Notes under the pieces: generated by a model
Told to the model about the DNA's origin: nothing
Seen by the model: the letters and a program-made list of their open reading frames with translations, nothing else
Database searches by the model: none
Shown here: positions 47,301 through 57,777 of the stretch, piece by piece
How positions within the stretch are numbered: the first letter of the stretch is position 1
Layout: every line of letters starts with the position of its first letter
Position numbers and translations under genes: made by a program
Assembly (NCBI RefSeq): GCF_026151205.1
Contig: NC_087074.1
Coordinates: 14,878,667 to 14,942,666, forward strand
Length of the DNA stretch: 64,000 nt
DNA from: Bolinopsis microptera
Taxonomy: Eukaryota > Ctenophora > Tentaculata > Lobata > Bolinopsidae
Reading direction: 5' to 3'

Positions 47301-47560
47301 CAAACACTAAAGGGACGAGTGGGTAGACACAGGACTAATTTGTATGATATTATTGTAAAAAAGGACCTATTTAAGAGACAAATTTATTTGAAAAATGAAG
47401 ATGATTTTACCAACTTAGTGAACTTGGCAAGAGATAGAGTAGGATGGAGGAGTTTATTTACTTTGAGACATATTGAACGAATGAGTCTTCGTAAGCGTAA
47501 ATAGGCCAGCACTTTGCTGAGCCTCTTTAGGTGCTCTTTTGTTTATAGATGTTATTATAT
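44318..47560 (+). mobile_element. Near-full-length APE-type LINE inserted in the satellite (RTE-like)
   Basis: About 3.24 kb with satellite on both sides. The flanks ATGATTGGTCAGTGTAAGAT (before 44,318 and from about 47,561) could be a target duplication but are also part of the array, so this cannot be decided. The element encodes an endonuclease, a reverse transcriptase and a short C-terminal region, no RNase H, and ends in an AT-rich GTTTATAGATGTTATTATAT tail without a long poly-A. Short RNase H-less organisation and the WTMLGHVLR C-terminal motif suggest the RTE lineage. Confidence 0.88.
44447..47504 (+). CDS. LINE polyprotein: apurinic endonuclease and reverse transcriptase, one frameshift near the C-terminus
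   Basis: From Met at 44,447 the frame is open to 47,251. Endonuclease motifs: SWNVHGL, ALQETK, AGDFNSRLG, QIDYIL, SDHKPVV. Reverse transcriptase motifs: GKAVGIDKVPGEVM, RPLTLLNVSRKIL, QAAYKAGRSCADLVW, VSIDMSAAFNTI with the first catalytic Asp, GASQGDSTAGKLF, and GYSDDVEE, where the usual Y/FADD is YSDD. At about 47,200 the frame shifts: the natural continuation VEKARWTMLGHVLRSDN runs in the next frame to a stop at 47,504, consistent with one missing base. Upstream, the frame is open without a stop back through the satellite to 43,652. The element is therefore nearly, but not completely, intact. Confidence 0.88.
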
Positions 47561-48327
47561 ATGATTGGTCAGTGTAAGATTGGTACGTGTAAGATTAGTC
47601 AGTGTATGATTGGTCAGTGTAAGATTGGTATGTGTAAGATTAGTCAGTGTAAGATTAGTCAGTGTATGATTGGTCAGTGTAAGATTGGTACGTGTAAGAT
47701 TGGTACGTGTAAGATTAGTCAGTGTATGATTGGTCAGTGTAAGATTGGTATGTGTAAGATTAGTCAGTGTAAGATTAGTCAGTGTATGATTGGTCAGTGT
47801 AAGATTGGTACGTGTAAGATTGGTACGTGTAAGATTAGTCAGTGTATGATTGGTCAGTGTAAGATTGGTATGTGTAAGATTAGTCAGTGTAAGATTAGTC
47901 AGTGTATGATTGGTCAGTGTAAGATTGGTACGTGTAAGATTGATCAGTGTAAGATTAGTCAGTGTAAGATTGGTCAGTGTAAGATTGGTACGTGTATGAT
48001 TGGTCAGTGTAAGATTTTTCAATGTAAGATTGGTCAGTGTAAAATTGATCAGTGTAAGATTGGTCAGTGTAAAATTGATCAGTGTAAGATTAGTCAGTGT
48101 AAGATTGGTCAGTGTAAGAATGGTCAGTGTAAGATTGGTCAGTGTAAGATTGGTCAGTGTAAGATTGGTATGTGTAAGATTAGTCAGTGTAATATTGGTC
48201 AGTGTAAGATTAGTCAGTGTATGATTGGTCAGTGTAAGATTGGTACGTGTAAGATTGGTCAGTGTAAGATTGGTGTGTGTAAGATTAGTCAGTGTAAGAT
48301 TGGTATGTGTAAGATTGGTATGTGTTA
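47561..48327. repeat. 15-bp satellite array, right of the LINE
   Basis: About 51 units. The first 380 bp is a clean 120-bp higher-order repeat (8 units, ending GTACGTG, GTACGTG, AGTCAG, GGTCAG, GTATGTG, AGTCAG, AGTCAG, GGTCAG). 48,001-48,185 repeats the end of the first block (43,185-43,440), including the TTTTTCAATG and AAAATTGATCAG units. Confidence 0.95.
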
Positions 48328-48937
48328 AAGTTAAACACCCCACGTGAATTGTCATTAACTACTCACAGCATGTGGACACGTACTATAAGTGATTAAAGTA
48401 CAAAGCAGAGCAGTTCTGTGGGTGAATGATTATACTGTAGTCTGTACTGGGCGTCCTAATATGGAATCTCATTTTTGTGTTCAGAAAGTCAACTCTAATT
48501 GTTAATGGCCACTATTATTCACGCGGACCCACGAAAACTGATACTCAATTTGGCGCAGGTCACAGGTAGCCGTAACTATGGTAACAAAACGCAACAGGTG
48601 GCTGGAACTCGTGGACCACTGTCTCTTTTTGAAAATTGTGTTCCTCTTTCTGGTGTATTTACCGTAGTAGTCCAGTGTAACATCCTACCTCACGTGCAGT
48701 TTACGGCACTTATTGATTTATCACATACAGTTACTGTTAGCTTATTTTATCGCAATCTAGACTTTTGCAATTAGTTTTTATACTAACATCTTCATTTTAT
48801 AGAACCGTTTAAGACCTTGTTTATGGTCGAGTGTTGTGATACACAGAATACAGATATCCTAATATGGTTGCGTTACAGTTAGGCTTTATAAACCTGTAGC
48901 GACCCAGCGTAATAGTGCTATATACCTTATCTTTAAC

Positions 48938-48995
48938 AGAGCATCGTCATGCTATCCCTTCGTGGGCCATTCAGGTCCAGCCTTTCTTGAAAAAG
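48938..48995 (+). mobile_element. 3'-terminal fragment of the same LINE family as the 27.9-kb insertion
   Basis: AGAGCATCGTCATGCTATCC, CGTGGGCCATTCAGG and CCAGCCTTTCTTGAAAAAG match the last 50-60 bp of the element at 27,907-28,918 (AGAGCATCTCAATGCTATCC ... CAGCCTCTCTTAAAAAA). It is a tail-only copy produced by extreme 5' truncation. Confidence 0.65.
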
Positions 48996-50018
48996 TCTTT
49001 GATTCCCAGAATTATCAGTGATATTTAAATGATTAACAAATTCTATAGTAGACAAATGCATTACATAACTGAATATAAAGTTCATCACAAACATGGCATA
49101 ACTATAATTGAAACCGGTACTGTAGACTGTAGTGGTACTGAACTGACTTTGTGAAGTTAAGATATCTGATAGCGATCTTTAAAATTTATGAAGATTTTAG
49201 TTCATTTTAATTGTATTAACGAAGTTAAGATACCTCAGATGTTAACTCGCTGAACTATTAAGTGTTTCATATCGGAGACATATCTAACGATCAGTCTAAC
49301 GATAAAATAATAATATTTCTATATTATCAGCCAACCATCGAAATCACTTGAAGCTTTAAACTTTATGTTAAGGAGAGGATGTTGAGGGGTTGGGTCAGCT
49401 TGGGTCAGCGTGATTCTTTGAACGTGATGGTAGGTATTTGATAACCGAATTAAATGTAGCTTGCCAAAATTACCATTAAATCCCTTAAAAGCCTTGTCGA
49501 AAATTTATTAAATTTTCTGCGATTTGTGAATTGTCTCAGTTAATATACTTATAGAACTAGAATAGCATCATTCAGTCTACAGAATTATTAGTTTTTGTAT
49601 GATGTCTAACAATTTCACATAACTTGACTTACCCATTTATTTGTAATAAGCGCGCACATAAATCAGCTCAAGTACAACTTTCAGTTAATAAATTTCTCAG
49701 TCTCGCAGTAGTACTCGTAACCGTTTGGTTATGTCTGCAACGCCACTCGTAAAATATGATTTTATAGCCTGGACAGCTGCACTTGTAGAGATTGCGACAG
49801 ATGATTTATAATATTCCCCTAGATCACGTTCATTTAGCAGATTGCAAAATTAGCTCCAGAATGTTCCATTTGACATATACCATATTTGACACTCGTCAAA
49901 TGCAGTTAAACGATTTGCCAGCCAAGGATGGCATATTATGTAAAACAGCAGTAAATCTCATGTACGGGTACAAAAAACTAGCAGTCTTATGCTAACCAAC
50001 AGCTGCAGCTCTGAGTTC

Positions 50019-50093
50019 ATTTATACAAGTGTGTACTTTAATACCATTAGATTAGATTTATTTATACAAGTGTGTACTTTAATACCATTAGAT
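50019..50093. repeat. 34-bp direct duplication, period 41 bp
   Basis: Two identical copies starting ATTTATACAAGTGTGTACTT at 50,019 and 50,060. Confidence 0.9.
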
Positions 50094-52903
50094 CTGTTTA
50101 ATCGTATGATTAATTACGTATATAACCGTGTATACATTTTAAAATGAAATTAAATTACATTCCGATAAGATCAGTATTCTCGTGACGTGATAGAGATTTG
50201 AGTCTTTACCTTATTATAAATCGTTTAGTTTTTCTGATTATAAGTTTTACTGCGACCATTTTTCATTTAAAATGGGGGTGCAAGGTAATTATTAAAAACA
50301 GATTTACATATTATGTCGTTACAGTATTTGTCTGTATTTTGGGCCATTTAGATTGAGGGACCTGGTGAATGGGATCAGGTACTGTAAAAAGGGGTTCATG
50401 GTATAATATAATAGAGTTCGCCATAACGCAATATGAACCAGAACTGTCTAAAAAGTGAAGAAAACTCCTCTTTATTGCTATGTGTGACGTTTTCATGGGC
50501 TATGATACCTTGACACTGAATTTACTGCATTTTATGTACCATTAAGATGACACTTTAAGAGACCACCTACTCAGTTTTTTGTTCAGATTATTACAAAAGT
50601 TGACATGGAAATTCGGCATTTATTTTTGGAATTCTGGTCCTTATTGCCAAGCTGTCCTTATTATACCTGTCCTTGGAATTCTGACACAGCCAATTTTGTG
50701 ATTTGCATATCGATTTTTAATTTTAAGTACGACTGCGAAACTTTGAATATTTGAGCGAATTATGGTGATTGACTGATCGTTTTATCGGTTTTTTGTTTTC
50801 CTGCCAAGCTGAATAAAACAGACAAGGATACCAACGAATATTTAAAAATAAATAGTGACAGTTAGTATAATAATATTATAACTATAATATAATCTCCATC
50901 TATATTAATCTTCGTGTACGATATATGGCACTTCCAGCGACCCCCTATATAAGCCAGAAAAAGTGCAGCAGAATAGTTATGTTGCTGTGATAATTTCTTG
51001 CGAATTTTTAACGTTTCAAACACAGTTTAATTGCACAACCATCTCGAATTCTTTGAAATTGAAAGTTAAGCAGCTGAACGCTGCTTAAGATTTAGTGAAA
51101 TATCATCCAGCTGCAGCACTCTGCATTCAGGAAGTTTCGTTGCCTTGTGATTATTTCTTACACAAGGCCCTTCAATTTTTTTTGGGTATCTCGAATCACT
51201 CTCAGTTTTCAAATTCCCAAAACTTCTGTCCCCCTTTACCTTTGTGCTGCGAGAATAATAAAAGTATCAGTAATGCACACGATTATAGCGAATTATACAA
51301 GTACACTAAGTGGCGTGTGGTGCACGGGTTTTCTATGTGAACCTTGTGATATTGCGATCTGTTTTACAGAGTTGTTGTCATGGGCGGGCACCGTTTTAGC
51401 TTACACCGAGTGAATATACGTTTCAATCGTATATTTTGCGTCACATCACTTCCTTATTTAAATAATCTGTGTTTTAAGATCGGTTGTTTTAGATTCGAAG
51501 GTATTTTCTATGTGGATTTTCATTTTCATGCGAGAAACAAATCGTTGTGCACATTGTTCAGGGAAGCCTATCGCCTGATCATGTTTAGGACTGACCCCAA
51601 TTAAGAACGAAAAGAAGATATGACCCTAACCTAATCTTTATCTGAACAAGGGATTCATATCGTTGTACTTGTATCCTTATACCTCGACATGAAAATTGGA
51701 AAACAGTACATACAATGTAAAACCAAGTGTTGTACCATAATGTAATTACTACTTTATTAAAATCCGTATCTCAGTTTAATTTCAATTTGCCTTGTTATTT
51801 TAATTGTGAAGCTATGTACTGCAAGCCGCAGTCTCCCGTGCAGACTCCATCATTCATTGATTACCATACAGTAATCACCATGTTTAGCCATCCGATACTG
51901 ATTTAACCTCGATTAAAATCCGGTATTACCACAATTACAGTCCATTACTCCTTAACTCGTAAATCACGCAGCACAATTTAGCTGCATCGTGTTGGCAGGA
52001 ATATTTTAATAAAATCCCTTCCTCAATTCAACCAGAACATGCAGTATCTGTTTCGTGCAACACCCTCTATAATCTATATTCCTTCTATATTGTAAGTTTA
52101 AACAGCTAAAAAGTCTTGCCCTTTAATTGAAGTTAAATTGAAAATGTTGTTGAATTTGTTTCGAAATTATACACCGAAATTTCTTCAAACGGTATCCCCA
52201 TGAGACACTGCTCCAGCCTTGCTGTGTCACCGCTGTGGCCTGTGTCACCACTGCGTCACCACTGTGTCAGCAGAATGGCTTTTTGATCATTATTGTTCTG
52301 GCAAAGTTAATTTGCTTGGCAAGATAATGTCAAAATAACATTTACAAATGGTTTTCAGTCTTTCTGCGTTTGTTTAAAATCAAATGGATCAGGATGAATC
52401 CCTTAATGTTGACAATTATTTACTAGAATTCCACTGATAGAAGTGATGTCCTACTCCTAATGGATGATAATAGTTTCATACTCGGTTTTGAGTGTGGCTC
52501 TATGTAATTGTAAGCTTTATCTATTTTACTACAATGAAAACACCGGGGTAATAAAAAGTATTGCTATTGGACTTTCAAAGTTGCGAAATGAGCAATAAAA
52601 ACGACTCATATCGGCCAGAAAATGTTTAATATCGTACGGAAAAGGGTATGATATTGAACGTAAAAAGTTTTGATATCGAACGGAAATTGTTTTGAAATGA
52701 TCTATTGCTATTTTGTTATTTGGCAGCTGCTAGTGGTGGGTAAAGCTGCCTCGCCGCCACAGTTATCTATTTTCAAGTTGTAACCGCTTTTTTACTGTCA
52801 ATAAACTAATAAACTTGCGTCCTTTTCTTCGGTGATAGCATATATCGCTTTTAATAAAGGGTGACTTTTTCGTTCATTTTTATCATCGTAAACAGTCCGC
52901 GTT

Positions 52904-53450
52904 AGTCCAGGTGCACCTGGCTGGTTGTGCACTTCTGACTTTAGTCCAGGTGCACCTGGCTGGTTGTGCATTTCTGGCTTTAGTCCAGGTGCACCTGGCT
53001 GGTTTTGCACTTCTGGTTTTAGTCCAGGTGCACCTGCTGGTTGTGCACTTCTGACTTTAGTCCAGGTGCACCTGGCTGGTTGTGAATTTCTGGCTTTTAT
53101 AGTCCAGGTGCACCTGCTGGTTGTGCATATCTGGCTTTTATAGTCAAGGTGCACCTGGCTGGTTTTGCACTTCTGGCTTTAGTCCAGGTGCACCTGGCTG
53201 GTTGTGCATTTCTGGCTTTTATAGTCCAGGTGCACCTGCTGGTTGTGCATTTCTGGCTTTTATAGTCAAGGTGCACCTGGCTGGTTTTGCACTTCTGGCT
53301 TTAGTCCAGGTGCACCTGGCTGGTTTGTGCATTTCTGGCTTTTATAGTCAAGGTGCACCTGGCTGGTTTTGCACTTCTGGCTTTAGTCCAGGTGCACCTG
53401 GCTGGTTGTGCATTTCTGGCTTTAGTCCAATAGTCCAGGCACACTTGGTG
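52904..53450. repeat. 39-42 bp minisatellite with palindromic double E-box, 13 copies
   Basis: Each unit contains TCCAGGTGCACCTGG (or a CAAGGTGCACC / one-triplet-shorter variant) followed by CTGGTTGTGCATTTCTGG. CCAGGTGCACCTGG is a 14-bp palindrome holding CAGGTG and CACCTG. Length variants differ mostly by 3 bp, so frames stay open on both strands; the minus strand reads Gly-Ala-Pro-Gly-Leu-Lys repeats. The last unit is degenerate. Confidence 0.95.
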
Positions 53451-53822
53451 TTAAATGATAAACTTGGAGAAGTCTCTATAGTTGATTCAAACTTTTCAAT
53501 AATCTCCATATCGCATTGCTGAATCACTTTCGAAGGTTGAAATCACTCGGATGGTGTTGTCAGGGGAAACAGGGGGTCAGATTGAGCTATTTGAGGTGTT
53601 TTTGACACTGAACAAGAAAAAACGTGGAAAACCCTGATTGTAAACATAAACGGGAGATTAAATAAGGTCATTTTAATCGAGAAACTTTATAAATTAATTT
53701 AATTTTGGTGTCTGACTGCATTGGCTATAAGTAAAACACGTTTAAGTTTTTGCTAAGGATGCTACTTGAAATTGGAATACAAATCTGGTCTGGTAGTCGG
53801 ATCCCAACCGTTCTAAAAGGCT
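53451..53822. other. Spacer between minisatellite and foldback element
   Basis: Nothing recognised. Confidence 0.5.
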
Positions 53823-55071
53823 ATCTCGTTAGCTTTTCGTGTTAAAAGCGATTTCTCAACGGTTATCACCTCTCTAGATGATTCTTAAAACATTTGGACA
53901 CTATTGCATTTTTGAAAAAAATGCAATAGTGGCGTTTTCGGCCACACCCTTTTTCAGGGTTTCGCGGTCAGTCGAATTTTTGTATTTCAGCCCAGGAAGG
54001 TCTTAAAGACTATTCCGATACACCAAAATGTGCCTAATAGCCACATTTATATACAACTTATGAAGCAACATATACCTTAAAATGCTTCGTTTCGGAAATA
54101 TGGCCGAAAAACGGTTTTTGGCTTGACGCAGTTCATAATTTCCGTGATTTTTGGCATTTCAGCCCAGGAAGGTCTTAAAGACTATTCCGATACACAAAAA
54201 TGTGCCTAATGGCCATATTGATATACAACTTATGAAGCAACATATACCCTAAAAGGCTTATTTTCGGAAATGTGGCTGAAAAACGGATTTTTGCCGAGCG
54301 AAAAATGACAATATTCACAAATTGGCTATTGGACTGTTAACTAGAAAGGTCTTAAAGACTCATGAGCAACATTTGTCACAAGATGTAAGATGACTCACTT
54401 TGTGTCCAGAAACTCCTACAAAAATTGGAGAATGATTTACTTTATTGGGCATCTCTCTTAATCATAATGGGCCAAGCCAGCAGCATATTTGTGTCTTACG
54501 AAAGGGCAATTTTTCAACGGTTTCTTAAGGTCAAAGGATCGGCCGCTAACAGCAAATTGTTTGCAATTGCCGACTCATGCACGTCATATAGTTATACTGA
54601 AAAACGCTCACTTTAGGAGTCATCAGTAAATAAGTTTAACTACTGCATGATTTGTGAAAACTCCAACAATTAATTTTCATTGGCACCAATTTAGCCAAAA
54701 TGTAATGATCAGAATTCAACTTTTGATTTATTTCCTGATTCCATGAAACCATGATATATGTACCAAGAATACCGGGCCTAAAATAAATCGGCACTGGATC
54801 CGGGCCAGACTGTTGCTTGACCGCTGACCAGTACCCCACTTTATAATTATGATTGATTTCGCTGCCTCGACCAATATTGGTCTGTAATCCCTGGATTGAG
54901 ATCTGTTGGCTGCAGTTAAATTTAGCTAATTTCCTATAATACTGCAGTGGTTTGGTTCCCACTTCAGAATGACCACATATTCTTTTTTTCAGTCGCATAG
55001 ATTTTCCCATCGTATGATAATGATATTGCGTGTCATTCCCTCGTTTTTTAATCAAGTGGTGACTGGCTAGT
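53823..55071. repeat. Left inverted arm of the foldback element
   Basis: Pairs with 57,777-56,163. Contains the hairpin at 53,899-53,931 and two direct repeats starting ATTTCAGCCCAGGAAGGTCT. Confidence 0.8.
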
Positions 55072-55247
55072 TCTTCTATTATTATAGCTGTGAGCTGCCT
55101 CAAGATCTTATCTGGGGCATGGGCTATATATATATATATATCCTCGAACAAGTAGGTACAGCATGCCATCTGCAAAGCAACAACTCTAAAATATAAAACA
55201 CGGCGGAGGTATAAGACCCAACGTATGGGTACTGACTTTTGGCCCAC
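54636..55247 (-). CDS. Unrecognised 203-codon ORF inside the left arm of the foldback element
   Basis: I do not recognise this protein. Its C-terminal two-thirds lies in the left arm, and the last 67 residues are preserved in the right arm (56,367-56,570, plus) with about five substitutions and no stop: both read VKQQSGPDPVP and end NCWSFHKSCSS. The middle is basic (HLIKKRGNDTQYH, KSMRLKKRICGH). The first 25 codons overlap a mariner-like terminal sequence in the centre and are probably not original. It may be a remnant of an element-encoded protein or chance conservation of a young repeat. Confidence 0.3.
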   Translation of the reverse strand: MGQKSVPIRWVLYLRRVLYFRVVALQMACCTYLFEDIYIYIAHAPDKILRQLTAIIIEELASHHLIKKRGNDTQYHYHTMGKSMRLKKRICGHSEVGTKPLQYYRKLAKFNCSQQISIQGLQTNIGRGSEINHNYKVGYWSAVKQQSGPDPVPIYFRPGILGTYIMVSWNQEINQKLNSDHYILAKLVPMKINCWSFHKSCSS

Positions 55248-56162
55248 CCTGTATAACAGAAGGTCTCGAGATGCTGATTTAGCTATTGAGGTTTCAGATG
55301 TGAAATTTTTCCAGCTTTGGGTAAAGTGGACTTTAGAGCGGGGAGGGGATCAAAATCTGAACGATCTCTTATTTACGGATCTCGGGCCTAATACTAATAG
55401 CTGGTTTTTAATGAGAGGCTGGAGTCTGGACCTAGATGGTCAACGTGAGGATAGCTTGAGGATTTAGGATGCTATGCCTGCCTTTCATGGGGTTTTGTAA
55501 CCCCGAAAGCTGGTATATCTCATCTCACTTAACCTTGGTTACATCCCGTGCATGTTTAATTCCTGTTTAATTTAATTCCTGTTTAATTCCCGTGCTGTTT
55601 CGAATATATAATTAGATTTAAAGGTCCAATATCAAGCAAAAAAGTCTGATCTCCGGTACTGATGTTACACTTACATGATTTCCGACGCGAGGATCTCCGA
55701 AGTCCGATCTTAAAGTTGGATCTCAGAGCCAAAAAGAGGAACCTAAGCCTTGGTTCCTCTCTTTGAGAGTCAAACAGGAAATTCGGTGTTATCAACTCAA
55801 ACTCGGATTCGTAGCACAATTGAAAAACCAAAGAATAAAAATCTTAATGAATTTCCCGACATCCTAAAATTAATATCAGGTCGTATTCGGTTCAGTGGCC
55901 CAAACTCCAATAGGTTACAAGACTTAAGTTCAAGTCGAGGAACACTTTGATTCAGCATGATCCTTGACTAGTTGGATTTTTCCCATACCATACAGTTGTT
56001 ATCTACTAATTACTCCTAAACTGAACGTTTTAGATTCGAATCTCGAACCCTGCCATTCAGCCAAGAAATCTTAATCTGAAGTTCTAGAATTACAGTTCTA
56101 ATGTTCTAGTACTAATGTATTAGTGCCCTAGATAAGATGTCGAGGCAGCTGTAAAAACAAAA
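55072..56162. other. Central region of the foldback element
   Basis: Contains GACTTTTGGCCCACCCTGTA at about 55,230-55,250, similar to a terminal repeat of mariner-type elements, an 81-codon plus frame (55,225-55,467) without known domain, a short hairpin around 55,485-55,515, and three copies of CCTGTTTAATT near 55,560. No transposase signature. Confidence 0.5.
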
Positions 56163-57777
56163 GAGACAGCCAGTAACCAATTGATAAAAAAAACGAGGGA
56201 ATGACACACATTATCATACGATGGGAAAATATATGCGAACCAAACCACTGCACTGCGGTATTACTATTATGGTAAATGAGCTAAATTAAACTGCAGCCAA
56301 CAGATCTCAATCCAGGGATTACAGACCAATAATGGTCGAGGCAGTGAAGTCAATTATAATTATAAAGTGGGGTACTGGTCAGTGGTCAAGCAACAGTCTG
56401 GCCCGGATCCAGTGCCAAATTATTTTGGGTCCGGTATTCTTGGTACATATATCATGGTTTCATGGAATCAGGAAATAAATCAAAAGTTGAATTCTGGTCA
56501 TTACATTTTGGCTAAATTGGTGCCAATGAAAATTAATTGTTGGAGTTTTCACAAATCATGCAGTAGTTAAACTTATTTACTGATGACTCCTAAAGTGAGC
56601 GTTTTTCGGTATAACTATATGACGTGCATGAGTCGGCAATTGCAAACAATTTGCTGTTAGCAGCCGATCCTTTGACCTTAAGAAACCGTAATTTTGAAAA
56701 ATTGCCCTTTCGTAAGGTAAAGATACAGTTAAACTGCGAAGGCACAACACCAAACCAACCCTACTCTATCTCCCAAAAACAACCTTCTCCTGGTCGGCCA
56801 TGTCCCTCATCCTGCACTTGACCCCCGCAGAGGTCACAAGCCCATCGGAGCACAAATGAGCGAGAAACGGGGAAGCCTTAGCTACCGGGCCAAGGACTGC
56901 ATCACTAGCAGCGAAATACGGATATACCCTCCCTTTTACATGCGTTCAACCGGCACCCGAACCACACGCTGTTTCTTAGACATAACTTCCCACTTACATC
57001 AGTGTCTTCTCGCATCAAATGGCATCGGCAAGTGGCGACACTGTGTAGACTCAACCCTGAGCTTGATCAGAATCTTCAGTCACAAACCTGACACCGTTTC
57101 GGGGCTTGGTTGCTGCTGGCTTGGCCATTATGATTAAGAGAGATGCCCAATAAAGTAAATCATTCTCCAATTTTTGTAGGAGTTTCTGGACACAAAGTGA
57201 GTCATCTTACATCTTGTGACAAATGTTGCTCATGAGTCTTTAAGACCTTTCTAGTTAACAGACAACAGTCCAATAGCCCATTTGTGAATATTGTTATTTT
57301 CGCTCGGCAAAAATCCGTTTTTCAGCCATATTTCCGAAAATAAGCCTTTTAGGGTATATGTTGCTTCATAAGTTGTATATCAATGTGGCCATTAGGCACA
57401 TTTTGGTGTATCAGAATAGTCTCTACGACCTTCCTAGGCGGAAATGCCAAAAATCACAGAAATTATTACTGCGTCAAGCCAAAAACCGTTTTTCGGCCAT
57501 ATTTCCGAAACGAAGCATTTTAAGGTATATGTTGCTTCATAAGTTGTATATAAATGTGGCTATTAAGCACATTTTGGTGTATCGGAATAGTCTTTAAGAC
57601 CTTCCTGGGCTGAAATACAAAAATTCGACTGACCGCAAAACCCTGAAAAAGGGTGTGGCCGAAAACGCCACTATTGCATTTTTTTCAAAAATGCAATAGT
57701 GTCCAAATGTTTTAAGAATCATCTAGAGAGGTGATAACCGTTGAGAAATCGCTTTTAACACGAAAAGCTAACGAGAT
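56163..57777. repeat. Right inverted arm of the foldback element
   Basis: Inverted copy of the left arm, interrupted at 56,717-57,107. Includes the hairpin at 57,669-57,701 that mirrors 53,899-53,931. Confidence 0.8.
56717..57107 (-). mobile_element. RLE-retrotransposon 3'-UTR fragment inside the right arm
   Basis: Absent from the left arm and homologous to 9,106-9,570 (shared AAGGACTGCATCA, AGCAGCGAAATACGGATATA, TGACACCGTTTCGGGGCTT). About ten bases of the arm (ACACAAATAT) are missing at the junction. The 93-codon frame at 56,856 is a by-product. Confidence 0.7.

Larger units (their letters stand above)
48328..52903. other. Gene-free region downstream of the satellite
   Basis: No supported coding sequence; frames of 60-90 codons lack domain character. 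Contains the LINE tail fragment at 48,938 and the 34-bp duplication at 50,019. Confidence 0.6.
53823..57777. mobile_element. Large foldback element with inverted arms of about 1.25 kb
   Basis: The left arm (53,823-55,071) and right arm (56,163-57,777) are inverted copies with scattered mismatches, around a 1.1-kb centre. Outer ends read ATCTCGTTAGCTTTTCGTGT inward. Each arm has near its outer end a hairpin (CACTATTGCATTTTT and complement) and a tandem direct repeat of about 172 bp (53,984 and 54,156 in the left arm). The right arm is longer because a fragment of another retrotransposon sits in it. No transposase is recognised. I see no clear target-site duplication. It could be a foldback DNA transposon or an inverted segmental duplication. 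Confidence 0.75.

Noticed and set aside
52798-53154. Minus-strand frame with collagen-like Gly-Ala-Pro-Gly repeats
   Set aside because: Product of the 39-bp minisatellite; period is 13 residues, not Gly-x-y, and the opposite strand is open as well.
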